This document shows, in pieces, positions 1-9,374 of a stretch of 64,000 bases of DNA (positions are counted from its first letter, which is position 1; every line of letters begins with the position of its first letter). The DNA comes from Mesorhizobium sp. M2A.F.Ca.ET.046.03.2.1 (GTDB lineage Bacteria > Pseudomonadota > Alphaproteobacteria > Rhizobiales > Rhizobiaceae). Made by a program: the position numbers and the translations under genes. The notes under the pieces were generated by a model. That model was not told the origin of the DNA and did not search any database. It worked only from the letters and a program-made list of their open reading frames with translations. The stretch spans positions 3,286,001 through 3,350,000 of the forward strand of contig NZ_CP034449.1 of the NCBI RefSeq assembly GCF_003952425.1, given 5' to 3'.

Positions 1-299
1 ACGACAAGATGGTCAGCGGGCGACAGCAGCGCGGTGGCGATGATGAACAGCGCGCCGGCCGCGCCCGCCGTCACCAGCACATCGGCGTGGGAAAGGCCGT
101 TGTCCTGCGCGGCGATCAGCGCGCGCAGGTCCTTGTCGCCGCGATGCTCGCCATAGAACAAGGTGAGGTTCGGCAGCGTCAGACCGATGTCGGAGAGTTT
201 CTGGTCGGCGATCGAGCTTTCGGAGAGGTTGTAGCGGATGCGGTCGTAGCCGTATTCCTCCGGCGCTTCCTTCTCGATCAGCATCCTGGCGTAGTTCAT
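1..299 (-). CDS. PLP-dependent aminotransferase class I/II, N-terminal part (cut by window edge)
   Basis: The first 99 codons read on the minus strand from an ATG at 299 and run off the left end of the window. The visible part begins MNYARMLIEKEAPEEYGYDR and contains the N-terminal arm followed by segments resembling NLTLFYGEHRGDKDLRALIA and VLVTAGAAGALFIIATALL. These match the start of fold-type I aminotransferases, in which the latter stretch (TxGAxxAL) leads into the PLP-binding large domain. The catalytic lysine lies outside the window, so the substrate cannot be guessed. The family call is fairly safe; the specific enzyme is unknown. Confidence 0.75.
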   Translation of the reverse strand, partial: MNYARMLIEKEAPEEYGYDRIRYNLSESSIADQKLSDIGLTLPNLTLFYGEHRGDKDLRALIAAQDNGLSHADVLVTAGAAGALFIIATALLSPADHLV

Positions 300-344
300 G
301 GCCGGTTCCCCCAATCCCCGGTAGCAACCAAGCCACAAAAGCGC

Positions 345-378
345 GAAGCCTGCCAAGGTCGATTCCTCGGCAGGCTTC
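345..378 (-). terminator. Intrinsic terminator downstream of mucR
   Basis: A perfect 10-bp stem (GAAGCCTGCC, 345-354, with GGCAGGCTTC, 369-378) has a 14-nt loop and lies about 30 bp past the mucR stop. Read on the minus strand it is followed by GCGCTTTTG, a short T-run, so it probably ends mucR transcription. Confidence 0.65.
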
Positions 379-406
379 CTCAAATCATTGGTGCAGGCGC
401 GCTATT

Positions 407-865
407 TCAAGCGCTCGCCTTGGCCTTCCTGCCCCTGGCGGGCTTTGCCGGTTCCGGTTCCGCCTTGCGGCCGAGTCCGATCGATTTGGCCAGCTGCGAG
501 CGCGAAGCCGCGTAGTTGGGAGCGACCATCGGATAGTCGACCGGCAAGCCCCATTTGGCGCGGTAGGCTTCGGGCGTCAGGCCGAAATGCACGCCGATAT
601 GGCGCTTCAGCGATTTGAACTTCTTCCCGTCCTCGAGGCAGATGATGTAGTCAGGCGTCACCGAGCGCCTGGGATTGACGGCGGGGGTCGGCGGGGGCGC
701 CGCGGGTTCCGGCTGGCTGATCCCGCCGATCGACGAGGCGACGCTGGCGATCAGACCGCCCAGGTCCGAAGCGGGCAGGCGGTTTTTCGCGACATAGGCC
801 GAAACGATGTGAGCGGTGAGCTCGAGCAGATCGACTTCCTTGGCTGTGCTGGTGTCTTCGTCCAC
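407..865 (-). CDS. mucR: MucR/Ros family zinc-finger transcriptional regulator
   Basis: A 152-residue protein of the rhizobial MucR/Ros family, global regulators of exopolysaccharide, motility and host interaction that bind AT-rich DNA. The N-terminal 45 residues form the predicted oligomerisation region. A Pro/Ala linker (about 53-65) leads to the zinc-binding domain with C76, D79, H89 and H93 (CLEDGKKFKSLKRH), followed by the family hallmark LTPEAYRAKWGLPVDYPMVA. Asp replaces the second Cys, as in many rhizobial MucR proteins. I chose the GTG at 865 because GGAGGGACTAC lies directly upstream; an in-frame ATG at 931 lacks such a site and would add an atypical tail. A monocistronic unit is likely, with a terminator at 345-378. 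Confidence 0.88.
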   Translation of the reverse strand: MDEDTSTAKEVDLLELTAHIVSAYVAKNRLPASDLGGLIASVASSIGGISQPEPAAPPPTPAVNPRRSVTPDYIICLEDGKKFKSLKRHIGVHFGLTPEAYRAKWGLPVDYPMVAPNYAASRSQLAKSIGLGRKAEPEPAKPARGRKAKASA

Positions 866-1049
866 GTAGTCCCTCCATTTCCTACCGCAAGGCCGCGAAA
901 CCGATCCGGCTTTCGCGGTGTGTAATCTCAAAGCGCTGCCAGCGTTGTTGGCGAATTCGAAAGCCGCAGGGGCCGCAGGCCGGCGAATTCCTAGTCGGCA
1001 AATCTGCGCGACGCAACGTTTGTCGCATCAATACACGCTGTTTTGAACA

Positions 1050-1055
1050 ATTATA
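1050..1055 (-). promoter_or_regulatory. Possible -10 element for mucR
   Basis: A perfect TATAAT is read on the minus strand in an AT-rich patch just outside the stop of the ROK gene, about 185 bp upstream of the mucR GTG. No convincing -35 is seen at the right spacing, so this is only a candidate. The remainder of 866-1071 shows no gene. Confidence 0.3.
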
Positions 1056-1071
1056 CTGAAATGTAACTATA

Positions 1072-1776
1072 TCAGACGATCAGCGCCTTGTCGCACCATA
1101 GACGAAATCCACCCTCGAAAGCGCGAGTGTTGTCGCCGCGCCGGGATTTTTCAGGCAATTCATCGAGCTTGTCGACATTGCCGCCGCCGATCACGACATA
1201 GTCCGGCTGCAAGGCGGCCCGAAGCCTGCCCACGACGTCGAAAACGTATTTGCGCCACTTCTTCTTCCCGTGCTTCACCAGGCCGCGCTCGCCGACATAA
1301 TCCTCGAAAGTCGCGCCCTTCTTGTAAGGCAGATGGGCAAGCTCCATCGGCTGGCCGACATTCCTGATGATCATGGCGGCGCCCAGGCCCGTGCCGAGGC
1401 CGAGGAACAGCATGCGGCCTCCGTCATAGCTGCCGATCGCCTGCATCAAGGCGTCGTTGACGAGTTTCACCGGCTTGCCGAAGGAGGCGGTGAAATCATA
1501 GCCGTCCCAGCCCTTGCCGAGATTGAAGGGATCGAGCGAGGGCTTGTTGTCCCTTACAGGGCCGGGAAAGCCCATCGAGATCAAGTCGTAGGTCAGGCCC
1601 TCCGCCAGTTTCCCGACCGAAGCGACGACCTGGTCGGGGGTCAGGCTCGGGCCGGACGGAAAGCGGCGCATCTCGCCGCCGGCGCTGGTGAGGATCTTCA
1701 CATGCGAGCCGCCGACATCGATGCTGAGCACGATCGGATCGCTGCCCTTCGCGGCGGTCTTTGCTGCCTTCGCCAT
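1072..1776 (-). CDS. ROK-family kinase, resembles polyphosphate glucokinase
   Basis: A 234-residue sugar kinase of the ROK/actin-like ATPase superfamily. Residues 20-28 hold the phosphate-1 motif (DVGGSHVKI). A central MGFPGPV segment, the NDA sugar-site triad (VNDALMQAIG) and GLGTGLGAAM (phosphate-2) follow, then ELAHLPY and the C-terminal PDYVVIGGG. The small size and the GFPGPV/ELxHLPY pattern fit strictly polyphosphate- or ATP/polyP-dependent glucokinases better than large ROK repressors, and no N-terminal DNA-binding domain is present. It is the last gene of the GH15-gnd-zwf-ROK operon, 18 bp after zwf, so phosphorylation of glucose released by the glucoamylase is the natural role. The phosphoryl donor is inferred, not shown. 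Confidence 0.8.
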   Translation of the reverse strand: MAKAAKTAAKGSDPIVLSIDVGGSHVKILTSAGGEMRRFPSGPSLTPDQVVASVGKLAEGLTYDLISMGFPGPVRDNKPSLDPFNLGKGWDGYDFTASFGKPVKLVNDALMQAIGSYDGGRMLFLGLGTGLGAAMIIRNVGQPMELAHLPYKKGATFEDYVGERGLVKHGKKKWRKYVFDVVGRLRAALQPDYVVIGGGNVDKLDELPEKSRRGDNTRAFEGGFRLWCDKALIV

Positions 1777-1794
1777 CTCCCTCCTCCCCGGAAA

Positions 1795-3171
1795 TTATCT
1801 GGTCGGATTGATCCAGCCATCGGGCGGGCCGAAACCTTTCATGGCATCGGCCGGCCCCCAGGTCTTGGGCGCATAGATCGCCGGCGGCGTTGTGTCGCCG
1901 AGCACCGGGCCGACGATGCGCCAGGCAAGCTCGGCGGCGTCCTGGCGCGTGAACAGCTGGCCATTGCCGTTCATGGCGTCGCCGATCAGCCTTTCGTAAG
2001 GCGGCATGTCGCCCTTGGAGTCGTCGAGCGCGGTGAGCTCCACCTGCTCGCCGATCATGTCGTCGCCGGCCCTCTTGCGCTGCGCGCCGATCGAGATCGC
2101 CACCTGCGGGTCGATGCGGAAGCGCACGTAATTGGCGTCGTCCGGCTTGATCGGATCGAAGACGTCGAGCGGCGGCCGCTTCAGCCGCACGATCACCTCG
2201 GTGGCGTGCACCGGCATGTTCTTGCCGGCGCGGATGAAGAAGGGCACGTCGCGCCAGCGCCAGGTGTCGACGAAGAAGCGCACCGCGGCGAAGGTCTCGA
2301 CCGGCGAGTTGGGCCTGACGCCCGGCTCGGCCAGATAGCCGTCGAACTGGCCGCGCACGACGTCGTCCCTGGTCAGCGTGCGGATCGCGCGCAGCACCTG
2401 CACCTTCTCGTCGATCAGGTCGTCGGCCGAGCGGCCGACCGGCGGCTCCATGGCGAGCAGAAGCAGGATGTTGAGCAAATGGTTCTCGATCACGTCGCGG
2501 ATGCAGCCGACATCGTCATAGAATTTGCCGCGGCCCTCGATGCCGAAATCCTCGGCCATGGTGATCTGCACGCTCTCGACGAAGTTGCGGTTCCAGATCG
2601 GCTCGAGGAAGGAGTTGGCGAAGCGGAAATAGAGCAGGTTCTGGATCGCCTCCTTGCCAAGATAGTGGTCGATGCGGAAGATCGACTGCTCGTCGAACAC
2701 CAGATGCAGCACCCGGTTCAGCCAGCGCGCCGACTGCAGATCGTGGCCGAAGGGTTTTTCGATCATCAGCCGCGCGCCGCGCGCGGTGCCGGACTGCTCC
2801 AACCCCTGCACGACGGTCTCGAACATCGTCGGCGGCACGGCCATATAGTGCAGCGGGTGTTGCGCCGGACCCAGCGCCGTCCTCAGCTTCTCGAAGGTGG
2901 CGCCGTCGCGGTAGTCGCCGCTGACATAGCGCAGCTGCGAGGCGAGCTTGGCAAAGACCATGTCGTCGATGCCGCCCAGCGCGGTGACGATGCCGTCGCG
3001 GGCGCGGTCGACCAGCTTGGGCAGCTCCCAAGGGTCGAAGGCAACGCCGATCACCGGCTCGGCCAACGTTCCCTTGGCGACCATCTGGTAGAGCGCCGGG
3101 AATATTTTCTTGTGCGCAAGGTCGCCGGTCGCTCCGAAAAGCACCAGCGTGTCGGACCTCTCCTGGCTCAT
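1795..3171 (-). CDS. zwf: Glucose-6-phosphate 1-dehydrogenase
   Basis: 458 residues; oxidises glucose 6-phosphate to 6-phosphogluconolactone, the entry to the oxidative pentose phosphate and Entner-Doudoroff routes. The N-terminal Rossmann motif GATGDLA is at 13-19 and the active-site block RIDHYLGKE at 166-174, with EKPFG just before it. The start at 3171 ([10 protein letters not shown]) follows GAGGGGAG with good spacing; upstream in-frame codons would overlap gnd. The gene begins 13 bp after the gnd stop and ends 18 bp before the ROK kinase. No 6-phosphogluconolactonase gene (pgl) is seen nearby. Confidence 0.95.
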   Translation of the reverse strand: MSQERSDTLVLFGATGDLAHKKIFPALYQMVAKGTLAEPVIGVAFDPWELPKLVDRARDGIVTALGGIDDMVFAKLASQLRYVSGDYRDGATFEKLRTALGPAQHPLHYMAVPPTMFETVVQGLEQSGTARGARLMIEKPFGHDLQSARWLNRVLHLVFDEQSIFRIDHYLGKEAIQNLLYFRFANSFLEPIWNRNFVESVQITMAEDFGIEGRGKFYDDVGCIRDVIENHLLNILLLLAMEPPVGRSADDLIDEKVQVLRAIRTLTRDDVVRGQFDGYLAEPGVRPNSPVETFAAVRFFVDTWRWRDVPFFIRAGKNMPVHATEVIVRLKRPPLDVFDPIKPDDANYVRFRIDPQVAISIGAQRKRAGDDMIGEQVELTALDDSKGDMPPYERLIGDAMNGNGQLFTRQDAAELAWRIVGPVLGDTTPPAIYAPKTWGPADAMKGFGPPDGWINPTR

Positions 3172-3184
3172 GCCGTCTCTCCCC

Positions 3185-4198
3185 TCACGCGCCGGTCTTG
3201 GGCTTTTCGACATGGCCGCCGAAGGCATAGCGCATGGCGGACAGGAGCTTGTCGGCGAATTGCGATTCGCCTTGCGAGGAGAAGCGGTCGAACAGCGCCG
3301 AGGACAGAACCGGGGCCGGGACGCCGGTGTCGATCGCCGCCTTCAGCGTCCAGCGTCCCTCGCCGGAGTCGGAGACGCGACCGCCGAACTGGGCGAGCGC
3401 CGGATCGCTCTTCAGCGCGCCGGCGGTGAGATCGAGCAGCCAGGAACCGATGACGCTGCCATGCCGCCAGACTTCGGCGACCTGGGGCAGGTCGATATCG
3501 AACTGGTAGTACTGCGGGTTTTCGAGCGGGCTCGTCTCTGCATCGGCGGTGCGCTGCCTTTTGCCGGCATTGGCCGATTTCAGGATGTTCATGCCCTCGG
3601 CATAGGCGGCCATGACGCCATATTCGATGCCGTTATGCACCATCTTGACGAAGTGGCCGGCGCCGCTGGGGCCGCAATGCAGATAGCCGAAAGCCGCCGT
3701 TCCATCGGCCTTCGAAGGATTGGCGCCCGCGTCGGCGCCCGGCGCCAGCGTGGCGAAGACCGAATCGAGATGCTTCACCGCGTCGTCCGGGCCGCCGATC
3801 ATCAGGCAGTAGCCGCGTTCAAGGCCCCAGACGCCGCCGCTGGTGCCGACATCGACGAAGTTGATGCCCTTCACCGCCAGCTTTGCCGCTAGGTCGACGG
3901 CATCGTGGTAGTAGGAATTGCCGCCATCGATGATGATGTCGCCCGGCTCCATCAGCGCCGCCACCTGGTCGACGATCCTGCCGGTGATCGCGGCCGGAAG
4001 CATCAGCCAGGCGCAGCGCGGCTTGGCGAGCTTGCCGACGAACTCTTCCAGCGAGGCGGCGCCCACGGCGCCGTCCTTGACCATGCCGGCGACGCTTGCC
4101 GAATTGATATCGTAGACGACGCATTCATGGCCGTCGCGCATCAGACGCCGCACCATATTGGCGCCCATCCTGCCCAGCCCCATCATTCCGATCTGCAT
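3185..4198 (-). CDS. gnd: 6-phosphogluconate dehydrogenase, decarboxylating (short form)
   Basis: 337 residues, well below the roughly 470 of the classical enzyme, placing it in the short YqeC/GntZ-like class of decarboxylating 6-phosphogluconate dehydrogenases. GLGRMGANM (7-15) is the dinucleotide-binding loop. DGGNSYYHD and the substrate/catalytic block [19 protein letters not shown] are intact, with the catalytic Lys and Asn present. It converts 6-phosphogluconate to ribulose 5-phosphate. It lies between the glucoamylase (33 bp) and zwf (13 bp) on the same strand. Cofactor preference cannot be fixed from sequence alone, although many short forms prefer NAD. Confidence 0.92.
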   Translation of the reverse strand: MQIGMMGLGRMGANMVRRLMRDGHECVVYDINSASVAGMVKDGAVGAASLEEFVGKLAKPRCAWLMLPAAITGRIVDQVAALMEPGDIIIDGGNSYYHDAVDLAAKLAVKGINFVDVGTSGGVWGLERGYCLMIGGPDDAVKHLDSVFATLAPGADAGANPSKADGTAAFGYLHCGPSGAGHFVKMVHNGIEYGVMAAYAEGMNILKSANAGKRQRTADAETSPLENPQYYQFDIDLPQVAEVWRHGSVIGSWLLDLTAGALKSDPALAQFGGRVSDSGEGRWTLKAAIDTGVPAPVLSSALFDRFSSQGESQFADKLLSAMRYAFGGHVEKPKTGA

Positions 4199-4231
4199 GG
4201 TTTCATCCCGATTGCTTGAGGAAAGAAGAAT

Positions 4232-6649
4232 TCACTGGCCGTTTGGTTGGTCGATCGCGACGGTGAAGTCGACATTCTCCCAACGCATCGCTTCCGGCCA
4301 GAAAAAAGTGAAGACGATGGTGGTTCCCGGTTGCAGGCGGTTAACGGGCAAATCCACCAGATGGATGCCGAACGCATTTTCGACCGTCCTGCTGTCCTGC
4401 ACCGTCAGCCATTTGTCGCTGCTCCAATGGACGACGCCAGGCGCCGACAATTCGACGCGCAACAGCTTGCCGGCGGGGATGGAGCGGATCTTGTTGTTGA
4501 AGCGCCATGTCCGCAGCGGCGAGACCGTCTTGCCCTTGATGTAGCGTTCGACGCCCTGCGGCGGCAGGTCGAAGACGGCGCCGTCGCGCAGCGAGCGCAA
4601 TAGCTTGATGTGCTCGGCATGCGCCCAGACCAGCGGCATGGCGCTACCGGACGGCTTGCCCAGCCACAGCTCGCGGTCAGGCATGTCGGGGCGATCCCAG
4701 ACCTGTTCGGGCAGAAGGCCGCCCACGCCCGCCGAGCGTTCGAAACTCTCCAGCAACTGCGCCGCCTTGTCCTTGCGGCCGGCGGCCAGCTCGTAATGGG
4801 CGCGCTCGCCGGCAAGCAACGGCCATGGCCGTCCCTGGCCGGTGCCGTCGAAGGGCGCGCCGTCCTCATGCTCGCCATAGCCGTCGCCGCTATAGCGGTA
4901 CCAGAGCGGCCCTTGCGGCAGGTCGCAGCGCAGCTCGGCGTCGATCGCCTTGACGGTGTTCAGGATGCGCGGGTCGTCCGCGGCTCTGAGGCCGAAACGC
5001 ACCAGCGCCAAAGCGTCCGGGCTGATGATGGCTTCCGCCGGCTCGTCGGTATCGGCCGGCGGCCGGTTCTTGATCGGCACGAAGCCGTCCTTCGGCGAGG
5101 CGGCGCCGCCATCGTCGGGCGGGGCGATGCGGACATAGTAGCCTTCGACACCCGCTTTGGCGCCCGCCTCCGTGCCGGTCACATAGGTCCAGCGCTCGAT
5201 CTGGTCGTTCCAGCAATCGGCGGTCTGGCGCAGATAGTTTGCCGGCTCATTTTTTCCGCAGGCATCGAGCATGTCGGCGGCGGCGAGCAGCCCCGCTATC
5301 TCGACAGCCAGGGTGAACGGGCTGTAGCCGGCATCCTCCTCCCAGCGGTCCTCGCCGGTGACCGGGCCGTTGCGCACGACATAGGCGGCCGCATTCTCGA
5401 TCATGGCCAGGAAGTCGGCGAGTTTCGGCTTCGGCAGATGGCCGGCGCGGCGCAGAGCGTCGGCGAGCAGCAGCGGAAAGGCGCATTCGTCCATCTGGAT
5501 GCCCGGCCAATAGGCGGTGCCGTCGGACCAGACATTCTGCGGCCAGTGGCCGTCCGGTTGCTGGATCGAGCGCAGATAGGCGAGGATCTGCAGCGCCTGC
5601 CTGCCGTCGCTGGCGGCAAGGAAGCCGCCCGCCGTCTCGACCAGGTCGCGCGGCCAGATGAGGTGGTAGCCGCCGAGGTCGTCGTCGCCCTTGTTAAAGC
5701 CCCAGGGGATCGACAGGCTGGCGACGGCGGCGCCGGGCCTGGCGATCGACAGATGTGTCGCCAGCACCGCCGTGCTGGCGCGATAGGTGTTCAAACCGGA
5801 GGCGCCGTCACGGTCGAGTTTTTCCAACCTTGCCTGGAATGTCCGCCAATTGTCGACATAGGTTTCCGCGGCCGGCTCGAAACCCTGTTTCAGGCTCGCA
5901 AGCGCAAGGTCGGCGGCTTCCTCCGGCGAAGCGCCGAAGCCGAGCGCCAGCAGCGCAACCGTCTTGCCGGCCGAAAAGCCGATCTCGCCGGTGAGCGCGA
6001 CATTGCCGTCTTCCGCCGTATGACAGGAAGGATCGAGCGCGCAGCTGTCGTGCAGTTGCCGCCAGCCGTCGGAAAAGCCGACATAGCCGGCCGAGCAGGC
6101 GCCCCAGGGCAAGGATGAAGCAAGCGCCAGCGAGACGCCGCGACCGGTGGCGAACAGAAGACGCTCCCCCTTATGCTCGCCGATCCAGGCGGTGTTGCCC
6201 ATGCCGGCATTGACGAGATGCGGCGCGAGCAGCGCGTAGACGCGATAGTCGGCGGCCTGGCCCTTGATCGCGGTCAAACTTGTTTCCTGGAGCAGGACAG
6301 GTCGTTTCGAATCCGTAACGATTCGCTTCTCGATTTTGTACGCGCCGTCGGATGCGGTGTTGGTCAGTCGGTAGCCAGGCACCCCGTCCTCGAACGGTTC
6401 GACGGCATGGGCCGCATCGCGCTTCTCTTCGGAAAAATAGCCGTCCGGACCGGTGACGATCAGCCCCAGGTCGCGCGTGCAGGCGCTTTCGAGGCGCGGA
6501 TAGTAAATCTCATTCAGGATGCCGTGACTGGTGGTGAACCAGAGCGGGCTCCTTGCCGAAAGGGCGGTGCCGACGCCGCTCTTGGCGCTTGATGTCCAGC
6601 GCGCCGGAATCCCGGGCGCGCCTTTGGCAACGGTCGGCGTTACTGCCAT
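4232..6649 (-). CDS. Glucoamylase / glucan 1,4-alpha-glucosidase, GH15
   Basis: 805 residues with the two-part architecture of bacterial GH15 glucoamylases and glucodextranases. An N-terminal super-beta-sandwich domain (LWFTTSHGILNEIYYPRLE) is followed by an (alpha/alpha)6 barrel with GDDDLGGYHLIWPRDLVE, the general-acid region EDRWEEDAGYSPFT and the general-base region GLLPEQVWDRPDMP. A C-terminal beta-rich extension (about the last 110 residues) resembles the glucodextranase C domain. There is no obvious Sec signal peptide, so it is probably cytoplasmic and acts on stored or imported alpha-glucan, releasing glucose. It is first in the operon with gnd, zwf and the ROK kinase, and divergent from the sugar importer at 6847. 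Confidence 0.9.
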   Translation of the reverse strand: MAVTPTVAKGAPGIPARWTSSAKSGVGTALSARSPLWFTTSHGILNEIYYPRLESACTRDLGLIVTGPDGYFSEEKRDAAHAVEPFEDGVPGYRLTNTASDGAYKIEKRIVTDSKRPVLLQETSLTAIKGQAADYRVYALLAPHLVNAGMGNTAWIGEHKGERLLFATGRGVSLALASSLPWGACSAGYVGFSDGWRQLHDSCALDPSCHTAEDGNVALTGEIGFSAGKTVALLALGFGASPEEAADLALASLKQGFEPAAETYVDNWRTFQARLEKLDRDGASGLNTYRASTAVLATHLSIARPGAAVASLSIPWGFNKGDDDLGGYHLIWPRDLVETAGGFLAASDGRQALQILAYLRSIQQPDGHWPQNVWSDGTAYWPGIQMDECAFPLLLADALRRAGHLPKPKLADFLAMIENAAAYVVRNGPVTGEDRWEEDAGYSPFTLAVEIAGLLAAADMLDACGKNEPANYLRQTADCWNDQIERWTYVTGTEAGAKAGVEGYYVRIAPPDDGGAASPKDGFVPIKNRPPADTDEPAEAIISPDALALVRFGLRAADDPRILNTVKAIDAELRCDLPQGPLWYRYSGDGYGEHEDGAPFDGTGQGRPWPLLAGERAHYELAAGRKDKAAQLLESFERSAGVGGLLPEQVWDRPDMPDRELWLGKPSGSAMPLVWAHAEHIKLLRSLRDGAVFDLPPQGVERYIKGKTVSPLRTWRFNNKIRSIPAGKLLRVELSAPGVVHWSSDKWLTVQDSRTVENAFGIHLVDLPVNRLQPGTTIVFTFFWPEAMRWENVDFTVAIDQPNGQ

Positions 6650-6846
6650 CCAAACCTCTCTTCTGCCGCGTTCCTAGACCATCAGCGGGAGGCTTTTCAA
6701 TCGTCGCACCGCAAGTTGATCGGTTGCCCATCAAGCTTTGCCGTTGACAGCTTGCAGTTCCTCGAAATTTGTCTGACAATAGATAAAAAACAGGCGCTAC
6801 ACGTCACGGCCATTCGTCAAGATCAGCAACCTCGGGAGGAACCGAC
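6650..6846. promoter_or_regulatory. Divergent promoter region, glucoamylase operon / sugar ABC operon
   Basis: This is the 197-bp gap between divergent starts. On the plus strand a consensus TTGACA occurs at 6744-6749 but no good -10 follows at 16-18 bp, so the true promoter is unresolved. On the minus strand TTGAAA-N17-CTAGGA is a weak candidate for the glucoamylase operon. A strong ribosome binding site (GGGAGGA) precedes the ATG at 6847. Confidence 0.35.
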
Positions 6847-7860
6847 ATGAAGAAACTGCTCGTATTGAGTGCGTTCGCGGCGATGCTCGCCTCGGGCACC
6901 GCGCTTGCCGACACCAGCGGCAAGAAGATCGCCTTTTCCAACAATTACGCCGGCAATTCGTGGCGCCAGGCGATGCTCGACAGCTACGGCATCGTCACCA
7001 AGAAGGCGGTCGAGGACAAGTTCGTCGCCGCGGCGGATGTCTTCACCACCGCCGACAAGGAGGTGCCGACCCAGGCGGCGCAGGTGCAGAACCTGATCCT
7101 GCAGGGCTATGACGCCATCGTCATCAACGCTGCCTCGCCCGACGCGCTGAACGGCGCCATCAAGCAGGCCTGCGATGCCAACATCGTCGTCGTCTCCTTT
7201 GACGGCATCGTGACCGAGCCTTGCGCCTATCGGGTCGTCGTCGACTTCAAGGACATGGGCAAGCAGGAAGTCGAGCAGATGGCCAAGTTCCAGCCCAAGG
7301 GCGGCAATCTGCTGGAAATCCGCGGTCTGGCCGGCACCTCGATCGACGACGCCATCCATGCAGGCATCCTCGAGGGCGTAGCCGCTCATCCCGAGTTCAA
7401 GATCGTCGGCTCCGTGACCGGCGACTGGGACCAGACGACGGCGCAGAAAGCGGTGGCGACCATCCTGCCTTCGCTCCCCGACGTCGTCGGCATCGTCGAC
7501 CAGGGTGGCGACGGCTATGGCGCGGCGCAAGCCTTCGCAGCCGCCAACAAGCCGCGCCCGACCATCATCATGGGCAACCGCCAGGACGAGCTAAAGTGGT
7601 GGAAGGAGCAGAAGGAGAAGGACGGCTACAAGACCTGGTCGGCCTCGATCGCGCCCGGCGTGTCGACGCTGGCCTTCTGGGTGGCGCAGCAGGTGCTCGA
7701 CGGACGCAAGGACATTCCGCACGACCTCCTGGTGCCCTATCTCGCTTTCACCCAGGATGATTTCGAGGCCGCGCTGCCGAAGATCAAGGAAGGCGGCGTC
7801 GCCACGCACGAATACACGCAGGAAGAGGCTATCGCGGCGATCAAGGCCAACATCAAGTAA
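6847..7860 (+). CDS. Sugar ABC transporter periplasmic substrate-binding protein
   Basis: 337 residues with a Sec signal peptide (about residues 1-21, [21 protein letters not shown]). The mature protein is a type-1 periplasmic binding protein of the ribose/xylose class: a [15 protein letters not shown] start, [19 protein letters not shown], and the hinge and second lobe with [17 protein letters not shown]. It delivers a pentose-like or polyol ligand to the importer encoded by the next three genes. The ATG at 6847 follows GGGAGGA. The ligand cannot be told from sequence. Confidence 0.9.
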   Translation: MKKLLVLSAFAAMLASGTALADTSGKKIAFSNNYAGNSWRQAMLDSYGIVTKKAVEDKFVAAADVFTTADKEVPTQAAQVQNLILQGYDAIVINAASPDALNGAIKQACDANIVVVSFDGIVTEPCAYRVVVDFKDMGKQEVEQMAKFQPKGGNLLEIRGLAGTSIDDAIHAGILEGVAAHPEFKIVGSVTGDWDQTTAQKAVATILPSLPDVVGIVDQGGDGYGAAQAFAAANKPRPTIIMGNRQDELKWWKEQKEKDGYKTWSASIAPGVSTLAFWVAQQVLDGRKDIPHDLLVPYLAFTQDDFEAALPKIKEGGVATHEYTQEEAIAAIKANIK

Positions 7861-7909
7861 CAGCGGTGGGTGCATTGCCGTCCGCATCGCCAGCCGGGTA
7901 TCGTTGAGC

Positions 7910-9373
7910 ATGCTCAAGGCAAACACCGACATTGTCAGGCTGAACGGCGCCGAAAAGCATTTCGGCGCCGTTCGGGCTCTTAACGGCGTCGACTTCCATG
8001 TCGGCGCCGGCGAATGCGTCGGGCTGGTCGGGCATAACGGCGCCGGCAAGTCGACGCTCATGCATATGGTGGCCGGCACGCTGCGGCCGGATGGCGGACA
8101 GATCGCGGTGCGCGGCGACGAAGAGGCCAGCTATTCCGTGGCGCGCGCGCTGGAACTCGGCATCCGCTGCGTGTTCCAGGAACTGTCGCTCTGCCCCAAC
8201 CTCAGCATCGCCGAGAACACGCGTATCAATCATCCCTCGCTCGCCGGTTTCGGCTGGCGGCGCAGGGCGGCCGATCTCATCCGCGCCAAGCTCGACGAGA
8301 TTTTCCCGGATCATGGCATTTCGGCGGACGACATTGCCGGCGACCTCTCGATCGGAAGGCGGCAGATGGTCGAGGTGGCGCGCGCCTTCACGCTGACCCG
8401 CGAGCCGCTGCATCTGGTCATCCTCGACGAACCGACCTCGTCGCTCGACGCGCACACCGCAGGCCAGTTGCTTTCCTTCGTTCGCCGCTTCGTCGAGCAG
8501 GGCGGCAGCTGCATCCTGATCTCGCATGTGCTGGGCGAGGTGCTGCAGAACGCCGACCGCATCGTGGTGATGCGCGACGGCAAGGTGGTCGCGGCCGATG
8601 CCGCCGATGCCTTCGACCGCGACAAGCTCGTCGCCGCCATGGGTGGCGCCGAAGGGCATCAGAAGGCCGCCGCCGAGGTCCGCAAGACCGAGCCTGGCGC
8701 GCTCAAGGTGCGGGCGCGCCCGGCGAGGCAGCAGGACGGCAAGGAGCTTGTCGCCCGGGCCGGCGAGATCATCGGCCTCGCCGGGCTTGCCGGCCATGGC
8801 CAGACCGACCTTTTGCTGGCGATCTTCTCGGCGGCCGCCCGCGCCAGGACTGGCATCGAGGTGACGGCGCCCGTGGCGCTGGTCGCGGGCGACCGCCAAT
8901 CGGACGGCATCTTTTCGCAATGGTCGATCGCGCAGAATATCGGCATCCGCTCGCTGGCCAAGCTGCGCAACGGCCTGCTGATCTCGCCGCAGCGCGAGGC
9001 GGAGCTCGCCGAATTCTGGAAGAAGAAGATCGGCATCCGCACGCCGGACATGAACAACAACATCTATTCGCTGTCGGGCGGCAACCAGCAGAAGGCGCTG
9101 TTTGCCCGCGCGCTCGGCTCCGACGCCGAGATCGTGCTGATGGACGACCCGATGCGCGGCGTCGATATCGGCACCAAGCTGGAAGTCTACGACCTCGTGC
9201 GCGAGGAAGCCGCCAAGGGCCGCACCTTCCTCTGGTACACGACCGAGACCGAAGAGCTCGACAATTGCGACCATGTCTATGTCTTCAAGAACGGTCGCAT
9301 CGTCGCCAATCTCGGCCGCGACGAGCTGACGGAGGAGAAGATCATCCAGTCCTCGTTCGGCGATGCGGCCTGA
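7910..9373 (+). CDS. Sugar ABC transporter ATP-binding protein (duplicated NBD, RbsA/XylG class)
   Basis: 487 residues with two nucleotide-binding halves. The first has an intact Walker A (GHNGAGKST), signature ([14 protein letters not shown]) and Walker B ([12 protein letters not shown]). The second has a degenerate P-loop ([12 protein letters not shown]) but a good signature ([15 protein letters not shown]) and [13 protein letters not shown]. One functional and one degenerate P-loop half is typical for this class. I take the ATG at 7910 (MLKANTD), 49 bp after the binding-protein stop; further upstream in-frame codons overlap that gene. It works with the two permeases that follow. Confidence 0.9.
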   Translation: MLKANTDIVRLNGAEKHFGAVRALNGVDFHVGAGECVGLVGHNGAGKSTLMHMVAGTLRPDGGQIAVRGDEEASYSVARALELGIRCVFQELSLCPNLSIAENTRINHPSLAGFGWRRRAADLIRAKLDEIFPDHGISADDIAGDLSIGRRQMVEVARAFTLTREPLHLVILDEPTSSLDAHTAGQLLSFVRRFVEQGGSCILISHVLGEVLQNADRIVVMRDGKVVAADAADAFDRDKLVAAMGGAEGHQKAAAEVRKTEPGALKVRARPARQQDGKELVARAGEIIGLAGLAGHGQTDLLLAIFSAAARARTGIEVTAPVALVAGDRQSDGIFSQWSIAQNIGIRSLAKLRNGLLISPQREAELAEFWKKKIGIRTPDMNNNIYSLSGGNQQKALFARALGSDAEIVLMDDPMRGVDIGTKLEVYDLVREEAAKGRTFLWYTTETEELDNCDHVYVFKNGRIVANLGRDELTEEKIIQSSFGDAA

Positions 9374-9374
9374 C

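Noticed and set aside
1270-3429. 719-codon plus-strand frame over the ROK kinase and zwf
   Set aside because: Antisense shadow of two recognisable genes; composition of Ala, Arg, Asp and His typical for shadows.
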